A program made the translations under genes and the position numbers. Source: Terasakiella sp. SH-1 (GTDB lineage: Bacteria > Pseudomonadota > Alphaproteobacteria > Rhodospirillales > Terasakiellaceae). Taken from it: DNA of 64,000 nt. The DNA lies in the NCBI RefSeq assembly GCF_004564135.1, contig NZ_CP038255.1, positions 962,501-1,026,500 on the forward strand, read 5' to 3'. Positions 9,461 to 18,754 of the stretch are shown here, one piece after another (the stretch's first letter is position 1; every line of letters starts with the position of its first letter). The notes under the pieces were generated by a model that saw nothing but the letters and a program-made list of their open reading frames with translations, did no database searches and was not told the DNA's origin.

Positions 9461-9495
9461 GTTTAAGGACAATAGTTTAAGGGAGATAGTTTAAG
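9461..9495 (+). repeat. Three GTTTAAG heptamers at 14-bp spacing
   Basis: GTTTAAG occurs at 9461, 9475 and 9489, exactly 14 bases apart, in the intergenic region upstream of the SDR gene. The spacing is about one and a third helical turns, so they could be iterated protein-binding sites, or a short slippage product. No gene is seen in 9358-9575. Confidence 0.4.
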
Positions 9496-9575
9496 TACGC
9501 GCACGGAATTTAATCTGATAATTAATTCCCATATATTCTTTATGAATTAAGAACAAAACCGAGAAGGATATATTG

Positions 9576-10304
9576 ATGAATCAGTTCGTAAATGTAATGG
9601 TTTTTGGTGCGTCTGGTGGTGTTGGAAGGGCATTACTTGACAAGATTTTAGAGTTCCCTTCCGTCGAACGAGTCTTTGCCGGGTCAAGAACTGAAGTGAC
9701 CCATCCCTCAAAAAAAGTGGTGTCCTTTTATTTTGATTTTGATGATGAAGAAAAGATCAAACAAGCCATTGAATTTGCTGCAATGGAAAAGCCCCTTGAT
9801 TTAATTGTCGTTGCAACAGGTATTTTGAGTGAGGCATACGGGATTGCCCCGGAAAAGAGCTTGAAAGAACTGGAGTGGGACCAGCTGTTACATTATTTTC
9901 ATGTCAACTCGGTTGGTCCTATGTTGGTGGCAAAACATGCAATCCCTTTGCTCAATCGAAAAAGTACCAGTGTTTTTGCTGCGATGACGGCTCGTGTGGG
10001 CAGTATTTCAGATAATAGTTTGGGGGGCTGGTATGGATACCGGGCTTCTAAGGCGGCATTAAATATGATGATTAAATGTGCGGCGATTGAAGCAGCGCGT
10101 AATAATGAACAGGCAACGGTGATTGGGTTGCACCCTGGCACCGTGGATACGGCCTTGTCCAAGCCTTTTTTATCCCATGTGCCGGAGGAAAGATTGTTTA
10201 CATCTGATTTTGCAGCTGAAAAATTGATGGATGTATTGACCAGCGTCAGGGCCAATGACAGTGGCCGGGTGTTAGCCTGGGATGGTCAGGAAATAGGGGC
10301 TTAG
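9576..10304 (+). CDS. Short-chain dehydrogenase/reductase (C-factor-like)
   Basis: 242 residues. The N-terminal Rossmann motif is GASGGVGRALL, the catalytic pair is in YGYRASK (YxxxK), and the conserved HPGTVDT follows, as in SDR proteins of the CsgA/C-factor type. The active-site Ser/Thr is probably in AAMTARVGSISDN. Cytoplasmic NAD(P)-linked oxidoreductase; substrate not predictable. The ATG at 9576 has AAGGAT about 10 bases upstream. Transcribed alone between two terminator-like regions; its stop codon overlaps a TTAGGGTC palindrome. Confidence 0.85.
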   Translation: MNQFVNVMVFGASGGVGRALLDKILEFPSVERVFAGSRTEVTHPSKKVVSFYFDFDDEEKIKQAIEFAAMEKPLDLIVVATGILSEAYGIAPEKSLKELEWDQLLHYFHVNSVGPMLVAKHAIPLLNRKSTSVFAAMTARVGSISDNSLGGWYGYRASKAALNMMIKCAAIEAARNNEQATVIGLHPGTVDTALSKPFLSHVPEERLFTSDFAAEKLMDVLTSVRANDSGRVLAWDGQEIGA

Positions 10305-10375
10305 GGTCAGGACCCTAACCATTTTTCTTGAACCTGATGTCTTGTATTGATCAAACGTGACCCAACATATCAAGA

Positions 10376-10768
10376 ATGAATGTAAAAATTAGACAAACAC
10401 TTTATCTGTCCGTTGGTTGGTTTTTCACCGGATTAGGCTTTATTGGAGCTTTTTTACCTGTGTTGCCGACAACGCCGTTCTTGCTTGTTGCCGTCTGGGC
10501 TTTCAGTAAAAGTTCACCAAAGCTCAAACGGTGGCTTTATACCCATCCACAGTTTGGCCCTCATATCAGAAACTGGTTTGATCATGGTGCAATTACGACA
10601 CGGGCAAAAATTTTTGCTGTGAGTTTGATGGGAGTGTCTGTCGGATTCTCTACACTTTTAAGTGAAAGTTTGTACTTGCCAATAGCACTTTCTTTGATAA
10701 TGGTTGCGGTTGCAACTTTTATTTTGACCCGACCAGCTCCTTCGACTGTTGTAATTAAGTCACACTGA
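10376..10768 (+). CDS. DUF454 (YbaN-type) inner-membrane protein
   Basis: 130 residues with three predicted membrane helices: one near residues 8-40, and two close together in 80-122. It carries the family signature GFIGAFLPVLPTTPFLLVAVWAFSKSSP split around a PVLPTTPF motif and a following WLYTHPQFGPHI. The DUF454 family is widespread and of unknown biochemical role. There is little ribosome-binding signal before the ATG at 10376, so translation may be weak. It follows the SDR gene by 71 bases. Confidence 0.85.
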   Translation: MNVKIRQTLYLSVGWFFTGLGFIGAFLPVLPTTPFLLVAVWAFSKSSPKLKRWLYTHPQFGPHIRNWFDHGAITTRAKIFAVSLMGVSVGFSTLLSESLYLPIALSLIMVAVATFILTRPAPSTVVIKSH

Positions 10769-11107
10769 TTCCTGCGAAGTTGTCATACCAGCTTGTTGCA
10801 GGGCAAAATAAAAACCCCTTAAATTCTGCGCTTTTTAGAATGTTTTGAAGGTTAATTGACTGTAAAACCAGCTTGTCAATATCAGTTTTTTGTAATGTTG
10901 CGTTGCGCAAAAAAATAACTGTATCGACAAATGTAGGACTTGCAGCCACTGGTATGACCAAGGCATAAAGGTAGGGCGAAAAGCGAATTCGGCGTGTGGT
11001 GCCGTTCTGTCGGGTCGGGCTGACGGAACGGCATCGTGCGCTCTAGCCGGGTGAGAAAAACATGAATGGATTACCTCAAATGACTGCAATGAAATACTGG
11101 AGGATTT
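10769..11107. other. Gene-free 5' region of pntAB with a GC-rich hairpin
   Basis: No coding region is supported. The main structure is a hairpin at 11001-11032 (GCCGTTCTGTC pairing with TGACGGAACGGC with one mismatch) that can be extended outward by further GC pairs. It lies 76-107 bases before the pntA ATG and is not followed by a T-run, so it looks like a structured leader or an operator rather than a terminator. TGGAGG precedes the pntA start. Confidence 0.45.
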
Positions 11108-12694
11108 ATGGATAACGGACAGATTATAGGCACGCCGAAGGAACTGTTTGAAGGCGAAGCACGCGTTGCGATGACACCTGACTCCGCTGCCCAACTTCAG
11201 AAACTTGGATACCAATGCGCTGTTGAAACCGGCGCGGGGGTGCAGGCAGGCTTTTCTGATGAAGCTTACGAAGCTGCTGGCGTCGAAGTGATCAAAACAG
11301 CCAAGGCCCTGTGGGAAAAAGCCGACATCGTAGCAAAGGTTCGCCAGCCAGAAGAGGCCGAGCTAAAGCATCTTGTCAAAGGCAAAACTCTGATTTCTTT
11401 CTTTAACCCTGCGGGGAACGAAGAAGGTATGGAAGCGGCAAAAGCTTCTGGTGCCAACGTGATTGCGATGGAAATGGTTCCACGTATTTCGCGTGCACAG
11501 AAAATGGACGCCTTGTCGTCCATGGCGAATATCGCAGGCTATCGCGCAGTGATTGAGGCAGGGAACAACTTCGGTCGTTTCTTTACAGGCCAAATTACAG
11601 CTGCGGGTAAAGTACCGCCTGCCAAAGTGATGGTCGTTGGTGCCGGTGTGGCCGGTCTGGCGGCAATCGGTGCCTCTGTTTCTCTTGGTGCGATTACTTA
11701 TGCATTTGACGTGCGCCCGGAAGTGGCCGAACAGGTTGAATCCATGGGCGCTGAGTTTGTCTACCTTGATTTTGAAGAAGAACAGGCAGACGGCGCGGCA
11801 ACTGGTGGGTATGCTTCTGTGTCCTCCCCTGAATTCCGCGAAGCGCAGCTGGCAAAATTCCGCGAGCTGGCACCGGAAATGGACATTGTCATCACAACGG
11901 CTTTGATCCCGAACCGTGATGCACCGAAACTGTGGCTGGAAGATATGGTTGCGGCCATGAAGACAGGCTCGGTCATTATTGACTTGGCAGCAGAACGTGG
12001 CGGTAACGTTGAAGGTACCGTTAAAGATGAGAAAGTCGTTTCTGATAATGGCGTGACCATCATCGGTTATACGGATTTCCCTTCACGTATGGCGACGCAA
12101 GCCTCTACGCTTTATTCCACAAACATTCGTCACATGATGACGGACCTGACACCGGAAAAAGACGGTCAGGTCAATCACAACATGGAAGACGATGTGATCC
12201 GTGGGGCAACCGTGACCTTTGAAGGTGATATTACCTTCCCGCCACCCCCACCGAAAGTTCAGGCCATTGCAGCTCAAAAGAAAACCGAGCCTGTAAAGGA
12301 AGAAACACCGGAAGAACGCCGTGAGCGTGAGGTTGCTGAATTCAAGAAAGCAACGCGCAATCAGGTTCTGATGCTGGGCGTGGGTGGTTTGTTGATGTTG
12401 CTTGTGGGTGCCTTTGCGCCAGCCAGCTTCATGAATCACTTTATCGTTTTCGTGCTGTCTTGTTTCGTCGGTTATCAGGTGATCTGGAATGTATCCCACG
12501 CGCTGCACACGCCATTGATGGCGGTGACAAACGCTATTTCAGGGATCGTTATTTTGGGGGCGGTCTTGCAGATCGGTTCCAGCAGCCCACTGGTTGTCAT
12601 TATGGCAACAATCTCGGTATTGATTGCAACCATTAACATTGTCGGTGGCTTCTTTGTCACACGCCGCATGCTTGCGATGTTTGAGAAGTCCTAA
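11108..12694 (+). CDS. pntA: NAD(P) transhydrogenase subunit alpha, fused form
   Basis: 528 residues. Domain I (NAD-binding, alanine-dehydrogenase-like) starts [18 protein letters not shown] and contains the nucleotide-binding [14 protein letters not shown] near residue 180. After a Pro/Lys/Glu linker at about 375-415 come three to four membrane helices (about 425-525). Many alphaproteobacteria split this into PntAA and PntAB; here it is a single E. coli-like chain. With PntB it forms the proton-translocating transhydrogenase that drives NADPH formation in the inner membrane. TGGAGG precedes the start. Confidence 0.95.
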   Translation: MDNGQIIGTPKELFEGEARVAMTPDSAAQLQKLGYQCAVETGAGVQAGFSDEAYEAAGVEVIKTAKALWEKADIVAKVRQPEEAELKHLVKGKTLISFFNPAGNEEGMEAAKASGANVIAMEMVPRISRAQKMDALSSMANIAGYRAVIEAGNNFGRFFTGQITAAGKVPPAKVMVVGAGVAGLAAIGASVSLGAITYAFDVRPEVAEQVESMGAEFVYLDFEEEQADGAATGGYASVSSPEFREAQLAKFRELAPEMDIVITTALIPNRDAPKLWLEDMVAAMKTGSVIIDLAAERGGNVEGTVKDEKVVSDNGVTIIGYTDFPSRMATQASTLYSTNIRHMMTDLTPEKDGQVNHNMEDDVIRGATVTFEGDITFPPPPPKVQAIAAQKKTEPVKEETPEERREREVAEFKKATRNQVLMLGVGGLLMLLVGAFAPASFMNHFIVFVLSCFVGYQVIWNVSHALHTPLMAVTNAISGIVILGAVLQIGSSSPLVVIMATISVLIATINIVGGFFVTRRMLAMFEKS

Positions 12695-12708
12695 GGAGAA
12701 AAGAAACA

Positions 12709-14142
12709 ATGGTTTATGGTATTATGACTGCTGCATATATTGCAGCCTCGGTATTGTTCATCCTTTCTCTGGGGGGGTTGTCTAACCAAGAAAAAGCAAA
12801 ACGTGCCGTTTGGTACGGTATTGTCGGTATGGCAGTGGCTGTGTTGGTGACTGTTATTAACCAGACAGCGTTCAGCTTTATCTGGTTGATCCCGGCGATT
12901 TTGATCGGTTCTGTGATCGGTTATTTTGTGGCCGCACGTGTGCAGATGACAGAAATGCCGCAACTGGTGGCAGCTCTGCACTCTTTCGTTGGTTTGGCTG
13001 CAGTCTTTATTGGCCTCAATGCCGAGTTGGAACTGCAAGTGGTTCTGGCCATGGAAGAAGAAGCCCGCAAGGCCCTTCAAGGCTTTGCCCTGAAGCTGGC
13101 TCATAAAACAAGTACTGAGATTGCCATCTTGAAAGTGGAAGTATTCCTGGGGATCTTTATCGGTGCTGTGACCTTCACGGGCTCTGTTGTGGCCTTTGGT
13201 AAGCTGGCAGGTAAAATCGACGGCAAGCCGTTCAAGTTGCCCGGTGGTCACATCTGGAATGCGATGACAGCTCTGACCTGTTTGGTGCTGGGTATCCTGT
13301 TCTGCAATGACTTTGGTATCTGGACGATGGTTCTGGTGACAATTATTGCAGGCTTCATCGGCTGGCACCTGATCATGGGCATCGGTGGTGCAGACATGCC
13401 GGTTGTGGTTTCCATGTTGAACTCCTATTCCGGTTGGGCGGCATCTGCCATCGGTTTCACACTGGGCAACGACCTGTTGATCGTGACCGGTGCGCTGGTT
13501 GGTTCAAGTGGTGCGATCCTATCCTACATCATGTGTAAGGCGATGAACCGTCACTTCGTTTCTGTAATCCTTGGTGGTTTCGGTGGTGAAACTGGTCCAG
13601 CGATGGAAGTGGAAGGTGAAATGCTTCCGGTTGAAGCCGACGGTGTTGTGGCTGCACTTGAAGATGCAGACAGTGTGATCATCGTTCCCGGTTACGGTAT
13701 GGCGGTTGCGCAGGCACAGAATTCCGTGTCTGAGCTGACAAAACGCCTGCGTGGTCAGGGTAAAGAAGTTCGCTTTGCCATCCACCCGGTCGCAGGTCGT
13801 CTGCCTGGCCATATGAACGTTCTGCTGGCCGAAGCCAAGGTGCCTTATGATATCGTAATGGAAATGGACGAAATCAATGATGACTTCCCGGATACGGATG
13901 TGGTGATCGTGATTGGGTCCAACGACATTGTGAACCCGGCGGCGCAAGAAGACCCGAACTCTCCAATCGCAGGCATGCCTGTTCTGGAAGTTTGGAAAGC
14001 CAAGCAGGTGTTTGTCTCCAAGCGTGGTCAAGGTACGGGCTATTCCGGTATCGAGAACCCGCTGTTCTATAAAGAGAACACGCGCATGTTCTACGGTGAT
14101 GCCAAGCAGTCCCTGGATATCTTGCTGGAGAACATCCACTAA
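12709..14142 (+). CDS. pntB: NAD(P) transhydrogenase subunit beta
   Basis: 477 residues. About eight to nine membrane helices occupy residues 1-270; the C-terminal 200 residues are the NADP-binding domain III with [12 protein letters not shown] and the later [14 protein letters not shown] block. It begins 14 bases after the pntA stop with AAGGAGAAAAGAAAC upstream, so the two subunits are co-transcribed. Together they form the membrane part of the proton channel and the NADP site. Ends [12 protein letters not shown], as in other PntB proteins. A terminator follows. Confidence 0.96.
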   Translation: MVYGIMTAAYIAASVLFILSLGGLSNQEKAKRAVWYGIVGMAVAVLVTVINQTAFSFIWLIPAILIGSVIGYFVAARVQMTEMPQLVAALHSFVGLAAVFIGLNAELELQVVLAMEEEARKALQGFALKLAHKTSTEIAILKVEVFLGIFIGAVTFTGSVVAFGKLAGKIDGKPFKLPGGHIWNAMTALTCLVLGILFCNDFGIWTMVLVTIIAGFIGWHLIMGIGGADMPVVVSMLNSYSGWAASAIGFTLGNDLLIVTGALVGSSGAILSYIMCKAMNRHFVSVILGGFGGETGPAMEVEGEMLPVEADGVVAALEDADSVIIVPGYGMAVAQAQNSVSELTKRLRGQGKEVRFAIHPVAGRLPGHMNVLLAEAKVPYDIVMEMDEINDDFPDTDVVIVIGSNDIVNPAAQEDPNSPIAGMPVLEVWKAKQVFVSKRGQGTGYSGIENPLFYKENTRMFYGDAKQSLDILLENIH

Positions 14143-14188
14143 ACACAGGGCTGAGATTGCACTCGCAATTTAACCTGACTATAGTAAG

Positions 14189-14219
14189 AGGCCGCTTCCA
14201 AATGGAGGCGGCCTTTTCT
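14189..14219 (+). terminator. Terminator of pntAB
   Basis: AGGCCGCTTCC pairs with GGAGGCGGCCT around an AAAT loop and is followed by TTTCTTTT, 47 bases after the pntB stop. Confidence 0.88.
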
Positions 14220-14239
14220 TTTGGTGATGGGGAATAAGA

Positions 14240-14797
14240 ATGGAATTATCTGAGAAAACGGCCCTCGTGATTGTGGATGCGCAACAAGCGCTGTATGAGC
14301 CGGATATGGGAGCCTTAAGTAATCCTGATTTTGAGATGCAAATTCTTGATCTTCTAACCCTGTGGCGGGCACGTCACTGGCCTGTTTTCCACGTTAAACA
14401 TACATCTCATGAGCCAGCATCTCCGTATTTCAGCCTGTCGCCTTCCTGTGAGTTTATTGAAAAAACAGCTCCTGTGGCAGGGGAACCCGTGGTTGGGAAA
14501 GAATATGCCAGTGCCTTTTTAAATTCGGCGCTGGGGTCCATGTTGCGCATGGATGGGTGTGAACAACTGGTTATTTGTGGGGCACATACCCATAAGGCCG
14601 TGGATGCAACCGTGCGTCATGCCTCAGGTCTTAAATTTGAAACCTATGTGGTGAGTGATGCCTGTGCAGCGGCGGATCAGACAGATTTAAGCGGGCGTTT
14701 ATGGAATGGCGAAGATGTGCACCTGTTGGCCTTGGGGGTGTTGAATGAAGATTATGCCAAGGTTATTTCCATGCAGGATATCTTTTCTTCAATCTGA
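14240..14797 (+). CDS. Isochorismatase-family cysteine hydrolase
   Basis: 185 residues. The family triad can be placed: Asp in VIVDAQQALYEP (about residue 13), a Lys in the middle region (VVGKEYASAF), and the nucleophile Cys in ICGAHTHKAVDATVRHA. Such proteins hydrolyse amides or vinyl ethers (nicotinamidase, N-carbamoylsarcosine amidase, isochorismatase); which one cannot be told. It starts 20 bases beyond the pntAB terminator. The stop codon lies inside the left arm of a foldback repeat, so that element marks the end of the transcript. Confidence 0.85.
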   Translation: MELSEKTALVIVDAQQALYEPDMGALSNPDFEMQILDLLTLWRARHWPVFHVKHTSHEPASPYFSLSPSCEFIEKTAPVAGEPVVGKEYASAFLNSALGSMLRMDGCEQLVICGAHTHKAVDATVRHASGLKFETYVVSDACAAADQTDLSGRLWNGEDVHLLALGVLNEDYAKVISMQDIFSSI

Positions 14798-14950
14798 GAG
14801 TCTGACCCAAAGGGTAGCCTTATGTTCGCCCATCAGGGCGTCAAGGTTTGCTTATGATGCCTCCAGCATCACCGCACAAATCTTTTCTACTGACGAACAA
14901 ACATAAGGCTATGAAAAGCAATAAATACTTTCGGGTCAGGCTCTGAGCTT
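14791..14950 (+). repeat. Foldback element E3, short member of the family
   Basis: Outer arms (CTGAGAGTCTGACCC from 14794 and GGGTCAGGCTCTGAG to 14947) pair with two mismatches or wobbles. Inner arms pair TAGCCTTATGTT (14815-14826) with AACATAAGGCTA (14900-14911). The loop contains GCGTCAA, TTTGCTTA, a GATGC-CTCCA-GCATC hairpin (14856-14870) and GCACAA, in the same order as the B loop of elements E1 and E2, so it is homologous. It lacks the second stem-loop (C) those carry. It overlaps the isochorismatase stop codon. Confidence 0.6.
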
Positions 14951-15023
14951 GAGCAGTATCAAGGATGTGCTCTTTGGAGAGTGGTATAGATATTCTGGAA
15001 GAAAAACAATCTGAGGGATATGT

Positions 15024-15425
15024 ATGACCCGCTTAAAATGGCAGGAGAGTTATAGTGTTGGTGATGCTGAAATTGATCGCCAGCACCAGAATTTGTTTAG
15101 CCTGATTGATCGTCTTGAAGACCGGGATTTGGATGTGAGTACGGTCAGCGTTATTTTTGAAAAACTGGACACTTATGTGGAAGAACATTTCTCTGATGAG
15201 GAAGATAAGCTGGCAGAAAATGCTTACCCTGATCTAGAGCCTCATATTCGCCAGCATCATGAATTTCGCGACTGGCTGGAGGCTGCGAAAGAAAGCTTTC
15301 AGCAAGAAAGCAGCAATCACCATGCGATCAGCCAGAATGTCCATGATTTTTTACGAGACTGGTTACTGAATCACATTCTCACAGCAGATCAGGCGTATAA
15401 GGAATGGATGACATCCGATACGTAA
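15024..15425 (+). CDS. Bacteriohemerythrin
   Basis: 133 residues forming a four-helix bundle with the diiron ligand pattern of the family: His in DRQHQNLF, HFSDEED (HxxxE), HIRQHHEF, and the last helix LNHILTADQAYKEW with His and Asp. Such single-domain proteins bind oxygen, and possibly nitric oxide, in the cytoplasm, and are frequent in microaerophiles and magnetotactic bacteria. It is monocistronic, with a terminator 20 bases downstream. Two further hemerythrin domains occur at 57-58 kb. Confidence 0.92.
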   Translation: MTRLKWQESYSVGDAEIDRQHQNLFSLIDRLEDRDLDVSTVSVIFEKLDTYVEEHFSDEEDKLAENAYPDLEPHIRQHHEFRDWLEAAKESFQQESSNHHAISQNVHDFLRDWLLNHILTADQAYKEWMTSDT

Positions 15426-15442
15426 TTTCAATATTGAGAAAA

Positions 15443-15484
15443 TAAAAAAGGCGAAGCCGCTGTTTCAAGCGCTTCACCTTTTTT
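15443..15484. terminator. Bidirectional terminator between hemerythrin and rpsU
   Basis: AAAAAAGGCGAAGC-CGCT pairs with AGCGCTTCACC and TTTTTT; A- and T-runs flank both sides, so it can stop transcription from the hemerythrin gene and from rpsU. Confidence 0.8.
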
Positions 15485-15612
15485 GAAGGGTATATGAGGT
15501 GCGATTCGAAATTCGAACCACAAACGCCCACATCACCACCTTTCAAGTAGTATATATCAAACAACCCATCAGGCATTGCGGATTGTTTGTGAAAAAAAAG
15601 TCAAATACACAT

Positions 15613-15631
15613 CCCGACAAAGAAGGTCGGG
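15613..15631 (-). terminator. Hairpin 3' of rpsU, weak terminator candidate
   Basis: CCCGAC and GTCGGG form a 6-bp stem ten bases after the rpsU stop; a U-run follows only 13 bases later (minus strand), so it may be an RNA-stability hairpin instead. The stretch 15485-15612 shows no gene. Confidence 0.35.
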
Positions 15632-15640
15632 CAGGGGTAT

Positions 15641-15847
15641 TTAGAAGCCTTCACGCTCCAGACGCTTGCGCTCAAGCTTACGTGCGCGACGTACAGCTTC
15701 AGCGTCTTCACGTGCTTTTTTCTCAGACGGCTTTTCATAGTGACGGCGAAGTTTCATTTCACGGAATACGCCTTCACGCTGCATTTTCTTTTTCAGTGCT
15801 TTCAGTGCCTGGTCGACATTATTGTCGCGAACTACTACCTGTACGAT
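15641..15847 (-). CDS. rpsU: Small ribosomal subunit protein bS21, non-canonical start
   Basis: A 68-codon frame encodes an unmistakable bS21: [20 protein letters not shown], then [17 protein letters not shown], ending [11 protein letters not shown]. There is no ATG, GTG or TTG ahead of the conserved N-terminus. An in-frame TAG lies at 15863-15865, and between it and the first conserved residues are only AAG GAG GCC CTG ACC ATC GTA CAG. The strong AAGGAGG (15856-15862) is 8 bases from ATC (15845-15847), 2 from CTG and 11 from GTA. ATC is therefore the best start, like the AUU of infC, which is discriminated by IF3. bS21 assists mRNA initiation on the 30S subunit. Confidence 0.9.
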   Translation of the reverse strand: MVQVVVRDNNVDQALKALKKKMQREGVFREMKLRRHYEKPSEKKAREDAEAVRRARKLERKRLEREGF

Positions 15848-16013
15848 GGTCAGGGCCTCCTTCTAAAAAAACATAACTGGGCCATATGCCCATTCCTTTT
15901 CACTTTTGTGAAAGGGAAACGGTCCATACCATATGATTCAAAATCGGTAAAGGGGATTCAATCAATCCTGTTGTTATTTTGTAATTATCGCGGGTTTCGT
16001 CAATAATTTCTGC

Positions 16014-16019
16014 TATAAT
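16014..16019 (+). promoter_or_regulatory. Probable -10 element of the hybrid kinase gene
   Basis: A perfect TATAAT 32 bases before the ATG at 16052, in an AT-rich stretch; no good -35 hexamer is seen. The intergenic region 15848-16051 otherwise holds the rpsU leader and the divergent promoter. Confidence 0.4.
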
Positions 16020-16051
16020 TTTATTTAGGATTTAACCAAGGGCATTCTTAT

Positions 16052-18655
16052 ATGGAATTATCCCAGGAAGATATTGAAAGCTTGCAACGCTACTGTGATC
16101 AGCTGTGTGCAGCTTTTGGGGTGGATATTCTTCTTAGCGACAAACAGCAGCGAGATATTGTTGTGAGCAAGGGGGCCACGCTGGATGAGGCGCAGCAATC
16201 GGCAACCTATAAGATGGAAAGTTACTGGCAGGGGGAGTTGATCATTTCCGGCAGGCCCCAAGCCATTGAAGATTTCGCATCTTTACTGCATTCAAAGATA
16301 CAGGACCAAATTTCCAAAATTGGGGATAAAACCCGGATTGAACGCTATGAAAGCTTTCTTGATATTGCTGCGGACTGGTTCTGGGAAACGGACCGTGAGC
16401 ATCGCTTTACCTATTTAAGTGGAAAGTTGGAAGAAATTTTGGGCTTGCGACCCGATGAAATTTTGGGTCAGACCCGCAAGGAACTTTATGGGGGCAGTCA
16501 CGATACCAATAATGATTATTGGCAGGCGCATTTGTCCGCCTTGGATGCTCATCGTCCCTTTTATGCTTTTGAAGTGATGTGGTTACGGCCCGATACGGGA
16601 GTGCGTTATTTACGTTTGAATGGATCGCCTTTTTTCAGTGAGGAAGGGGAATTCCTTGGCTATCGCGGGACCGGGCAGGATATCACGGATCATAGACGGG
16701 CTGAGCTGAATTTCAAAAATCTGGTCGAAGGGTCCATTCAGGGGATTTATATCCATACCAATCAGCAAATTCTTTTTGCCAATGAGGCCATGGCGCGGAT
16801 GTTTGGCTATCGCACCGCCAATGAGTTTTTACGCCATAACAATGTGGACAGCCTGTTGCTGCCCCAAGAGGTTGAGCGCGTTCATGGATTATGGGCCAAT
16901 CACGCAGATGAATATGAAGCCGATTACCGTAAAAAAGATGGCACTGTTCTGACGCTACACTCCTTGAACCGCGAGATCGAATGGAATGGTCAAGCCGCCA
17001 TTCAAAGTGTGGTGATTGATATCACGCAAAAAAGAAAGGCCGAAGAAAAGCTGCAACGCCATCATGTTCAGTTGCAGGAACTGGTGGACGAACGCACCGC
17101 TGAATTGAAAAAAAGCGAAGAACGTTTTCGTAAAATTGCAGAAAGTGCCTCTGACTGGTTTTGGGAAACCGATAAAGACCATCGTTTTACTTTTTTGTCA
17201 GACCGTTTTCTGGATGTAACGGGGATTGATTCTGGCAAAGTGATCGGGAAAAGCCGAATTCAATTTGCCGAAGAGCAAGTCAGGCTGAATGAAGATGGTG
17301 AAAAATGGAAAAAACATCGCGAAGATTTGGAAAATCATCGCCCATTTGAAATCCGCTATTGGGTGTCTGCCCCCACGCAAGGGGATACATGTTTGGAAAT
17401 TAAGGGAAAACCCATCTTCAATGGGGATGGTGAATTTGAAGGCTACCTCGGTGCCGGGGCAAATGTGACCGATAAGGTCAAGGCACAGGAAACTCTACAG
17501 AAAGCCAAGGATATGGCGGAAAAAGCCAATCAGGCGAAATCTGACTTTCTATCCAGCATGAGTCATGAACTACGCACCCCCTTGAACGCCATTTTGGGCT
17601 TTACCCAGTTGTTGGAAGGAAATGTTGAGGGGAATTTGATGGATGTGCAGCTTAAGCATCTTCATCATATTCGCAAAGGGGGGGAGCATCTGCTTCAATT
17701 GATTAATGAAATTCTCGACCTTGCGAAGATTGAGGCTGGTAAGTTGACCTTTAGCATGGAAAAAATCAGTCCTCGCAGCTTAATTGAGGATTGCTTGCCC
17801 TATGCCAAGGCGTTTGCGTCTAAATATGATGTCACCATTGTTGATCGTAGCGAAGGTGATTTGCCCTTGGTGCGTGTGGATGCCTTGCGGGTGAAGCAGG
17901 CTTTGTTAAATCTGTTATCCAATGCCAGCAAATATAATCGGGCTGAAGGGATGGTCTGGATTGATGTCAGCTACCCCCGTGATACACTTATCCGCATCAG
18001 CGTGCGTGACACCGGAATGGGTATTGCCAAGGAAGACCAGCGTTTGTTGTTTCAACCCTTTCAACGCTTGGGGGGGACGGATAATAAAGTGGAAGGCACA
18101 GGCATTGGTCTCGTTTTTACCAAGAAGCTGATTGAAGAAATGGGCGGGACTGTCGGTTTTGAAAGCGAATATAAAAAAGGCAGTACGTTCTGGATTGATT
18201 TGCCTCTGGTTTCACGCCAGCCTTCCCCCGTTTCGATTTTACCGACAGCCCAGCCGGTGGAAGGGATGCCTGTGTGTGCTCCAGCTGGAAAACACACGCT
18301 TCTTTATGTGGAAGATAATCCATCCAATTTGTCTTTGATGGAAAGTATTGTCGATTGCATTCCCAGTCTTGATATGATTTCTGCTCATACTGCTGAAATT
18401 GGCCTGTCGCTGGCTGAAGAAAATATTCCGGACTTGATCTTGCTGGATATTAATTTGCCGGGAATGAGTGGAAGCGAAGCATTACAGCACCTGAAAAAGA
18501 ATGAAAAAACCAGACATGTCCCGGTTTTAGCGATTAGCGCAGATGCCATGCCTGCATCCATTAAGGGAGGGATGGAAGCCGGGTTTGACCGCTATTTGAC
18601 CAAACCGATTGATATTCCCAATTTGATGCAGGTGTTGGACGAGTTTCTGGATTGA
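16052..18655 (+). CDS. Cytoplasmic multi-PAS hybrid histidine kinase
   Basis: 867 residues, no membrane helix. Three PAS domains: about 100-220 (DIAADWFWETDREHRFTYLS), 225-335 and 358-480 (the first and third share the SDWFWETD-HRFT opening, suggesting internal duplication). A coiled coil leads to HisKA with the phospho-acceptor in FLSSMSHELRTPLN at about 510. HATPase_c follows with DTGMGIAKED and GTGIGLVFTKKLI, then a C-terminal REC domain (VEDNPSNL; phospho-Asp in LLDINLPGMSG; TKPID). The REC output has no DNA-binding domain, so a phosphotransfer partner elsewhere is expected. It is divergent from rpsU. Confidence 0.92.
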   Translation: MELSQEDIESLQRYCDQLCAAFGVDILLSDKQQRDIVVSKGATLDEAQQSATYKMESYWQGELIISGRPQAIEDFASLLHSKIQDQISKIGDKTRIERYESFLDIAADWFWETDREHRFTYLSGKLEEILGLRPDEILGQTRKELYGGSHDTNNDYWQAHLSALDAHRPFYAFEVMWLRPDTGVRYLRLNGSPFFSEEGEFLGYRGTGQDITDHRRAELNFKNLVEGSIQGIYIHTNQQILFANEAMARMFGYRTANEFLRHNNVDSLLLPQEVERVHGLWANHADEYEADYRKKDGTVLTLHSLNREIEWNGQAAIQSVVIDITQKRKAEEKLQRHHVQLQELVDERTAELKKSEERFRKIAESASDWFWETDKDHRFTFLSDRFLDVTGIDSGKVIGKSRIQFAEEQVRLNEDGEKWKKHREDLENHRPFEIRYWVSAPTQGDTCLEIKGKPIFNGDGEFEGYLGAGANVTDKVKAQETLQKAKDMAEKANQAKSDFLSSMSHELRTPLNAILGFTQLLEGNVEGNLMDVQLKHLHHIRKGGEHLLQLINEILDLAKIEAGKLTFSMEKISPRSLIEDCLPYAKAFASKYDVTIVDRSEGDLPLVRVDALRVKQALLNLLSNASKYNRAEGMVWIDVSYPRDTLIRISVRDTGMGIAKEDQRLLFQPFQRLGGTDNKVEGTGIGLVFTKKLIEEMGGTVGFESEYKKGSTFWIDLPLVSRQPSPVSILPTAQPVEGMPVCAPAGKHTLLYVEDNPSNLSLMESIVDCIPSLDMISAHTAEIGLSLAEENIPDLILLDINLPGMSGSEALQHLKKNEKTRHVPVLAISADAMPASIKGGMEAGFDRYLTKPIDIPNLMQVLDEFLD

Positions 18656-18754
18656 TCCCGCTTTCAAGGGCTGATATCAAGCAGCTAGAGATGGGCTAAA
18701 TAAATTAATAGGTCCTGACCCTAACAAGACATTATTAACAAGCAGGTTGTTCTC

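Noticed and set aside
15495-15535. GGTTCGAATTTCGAATC on the minus strand near 15500 looks like a tRNA T-arm.
   Set aside because: No acceptor stem, anticodon arm or D-arm can be built around it; it is a small TTCGAA palindrome.
10301-18724. A 14-base sequence TTAGGGTCAGGACC at 10301 recurs inverted at 18711, with weaker GGGTCAG matches near 4912, 14800, 14935 and 60885.
   Set aside because: Several 14-mer matches are expected by chance in 64 kb on both strands, and the surrounding bases do not extend the similarity.
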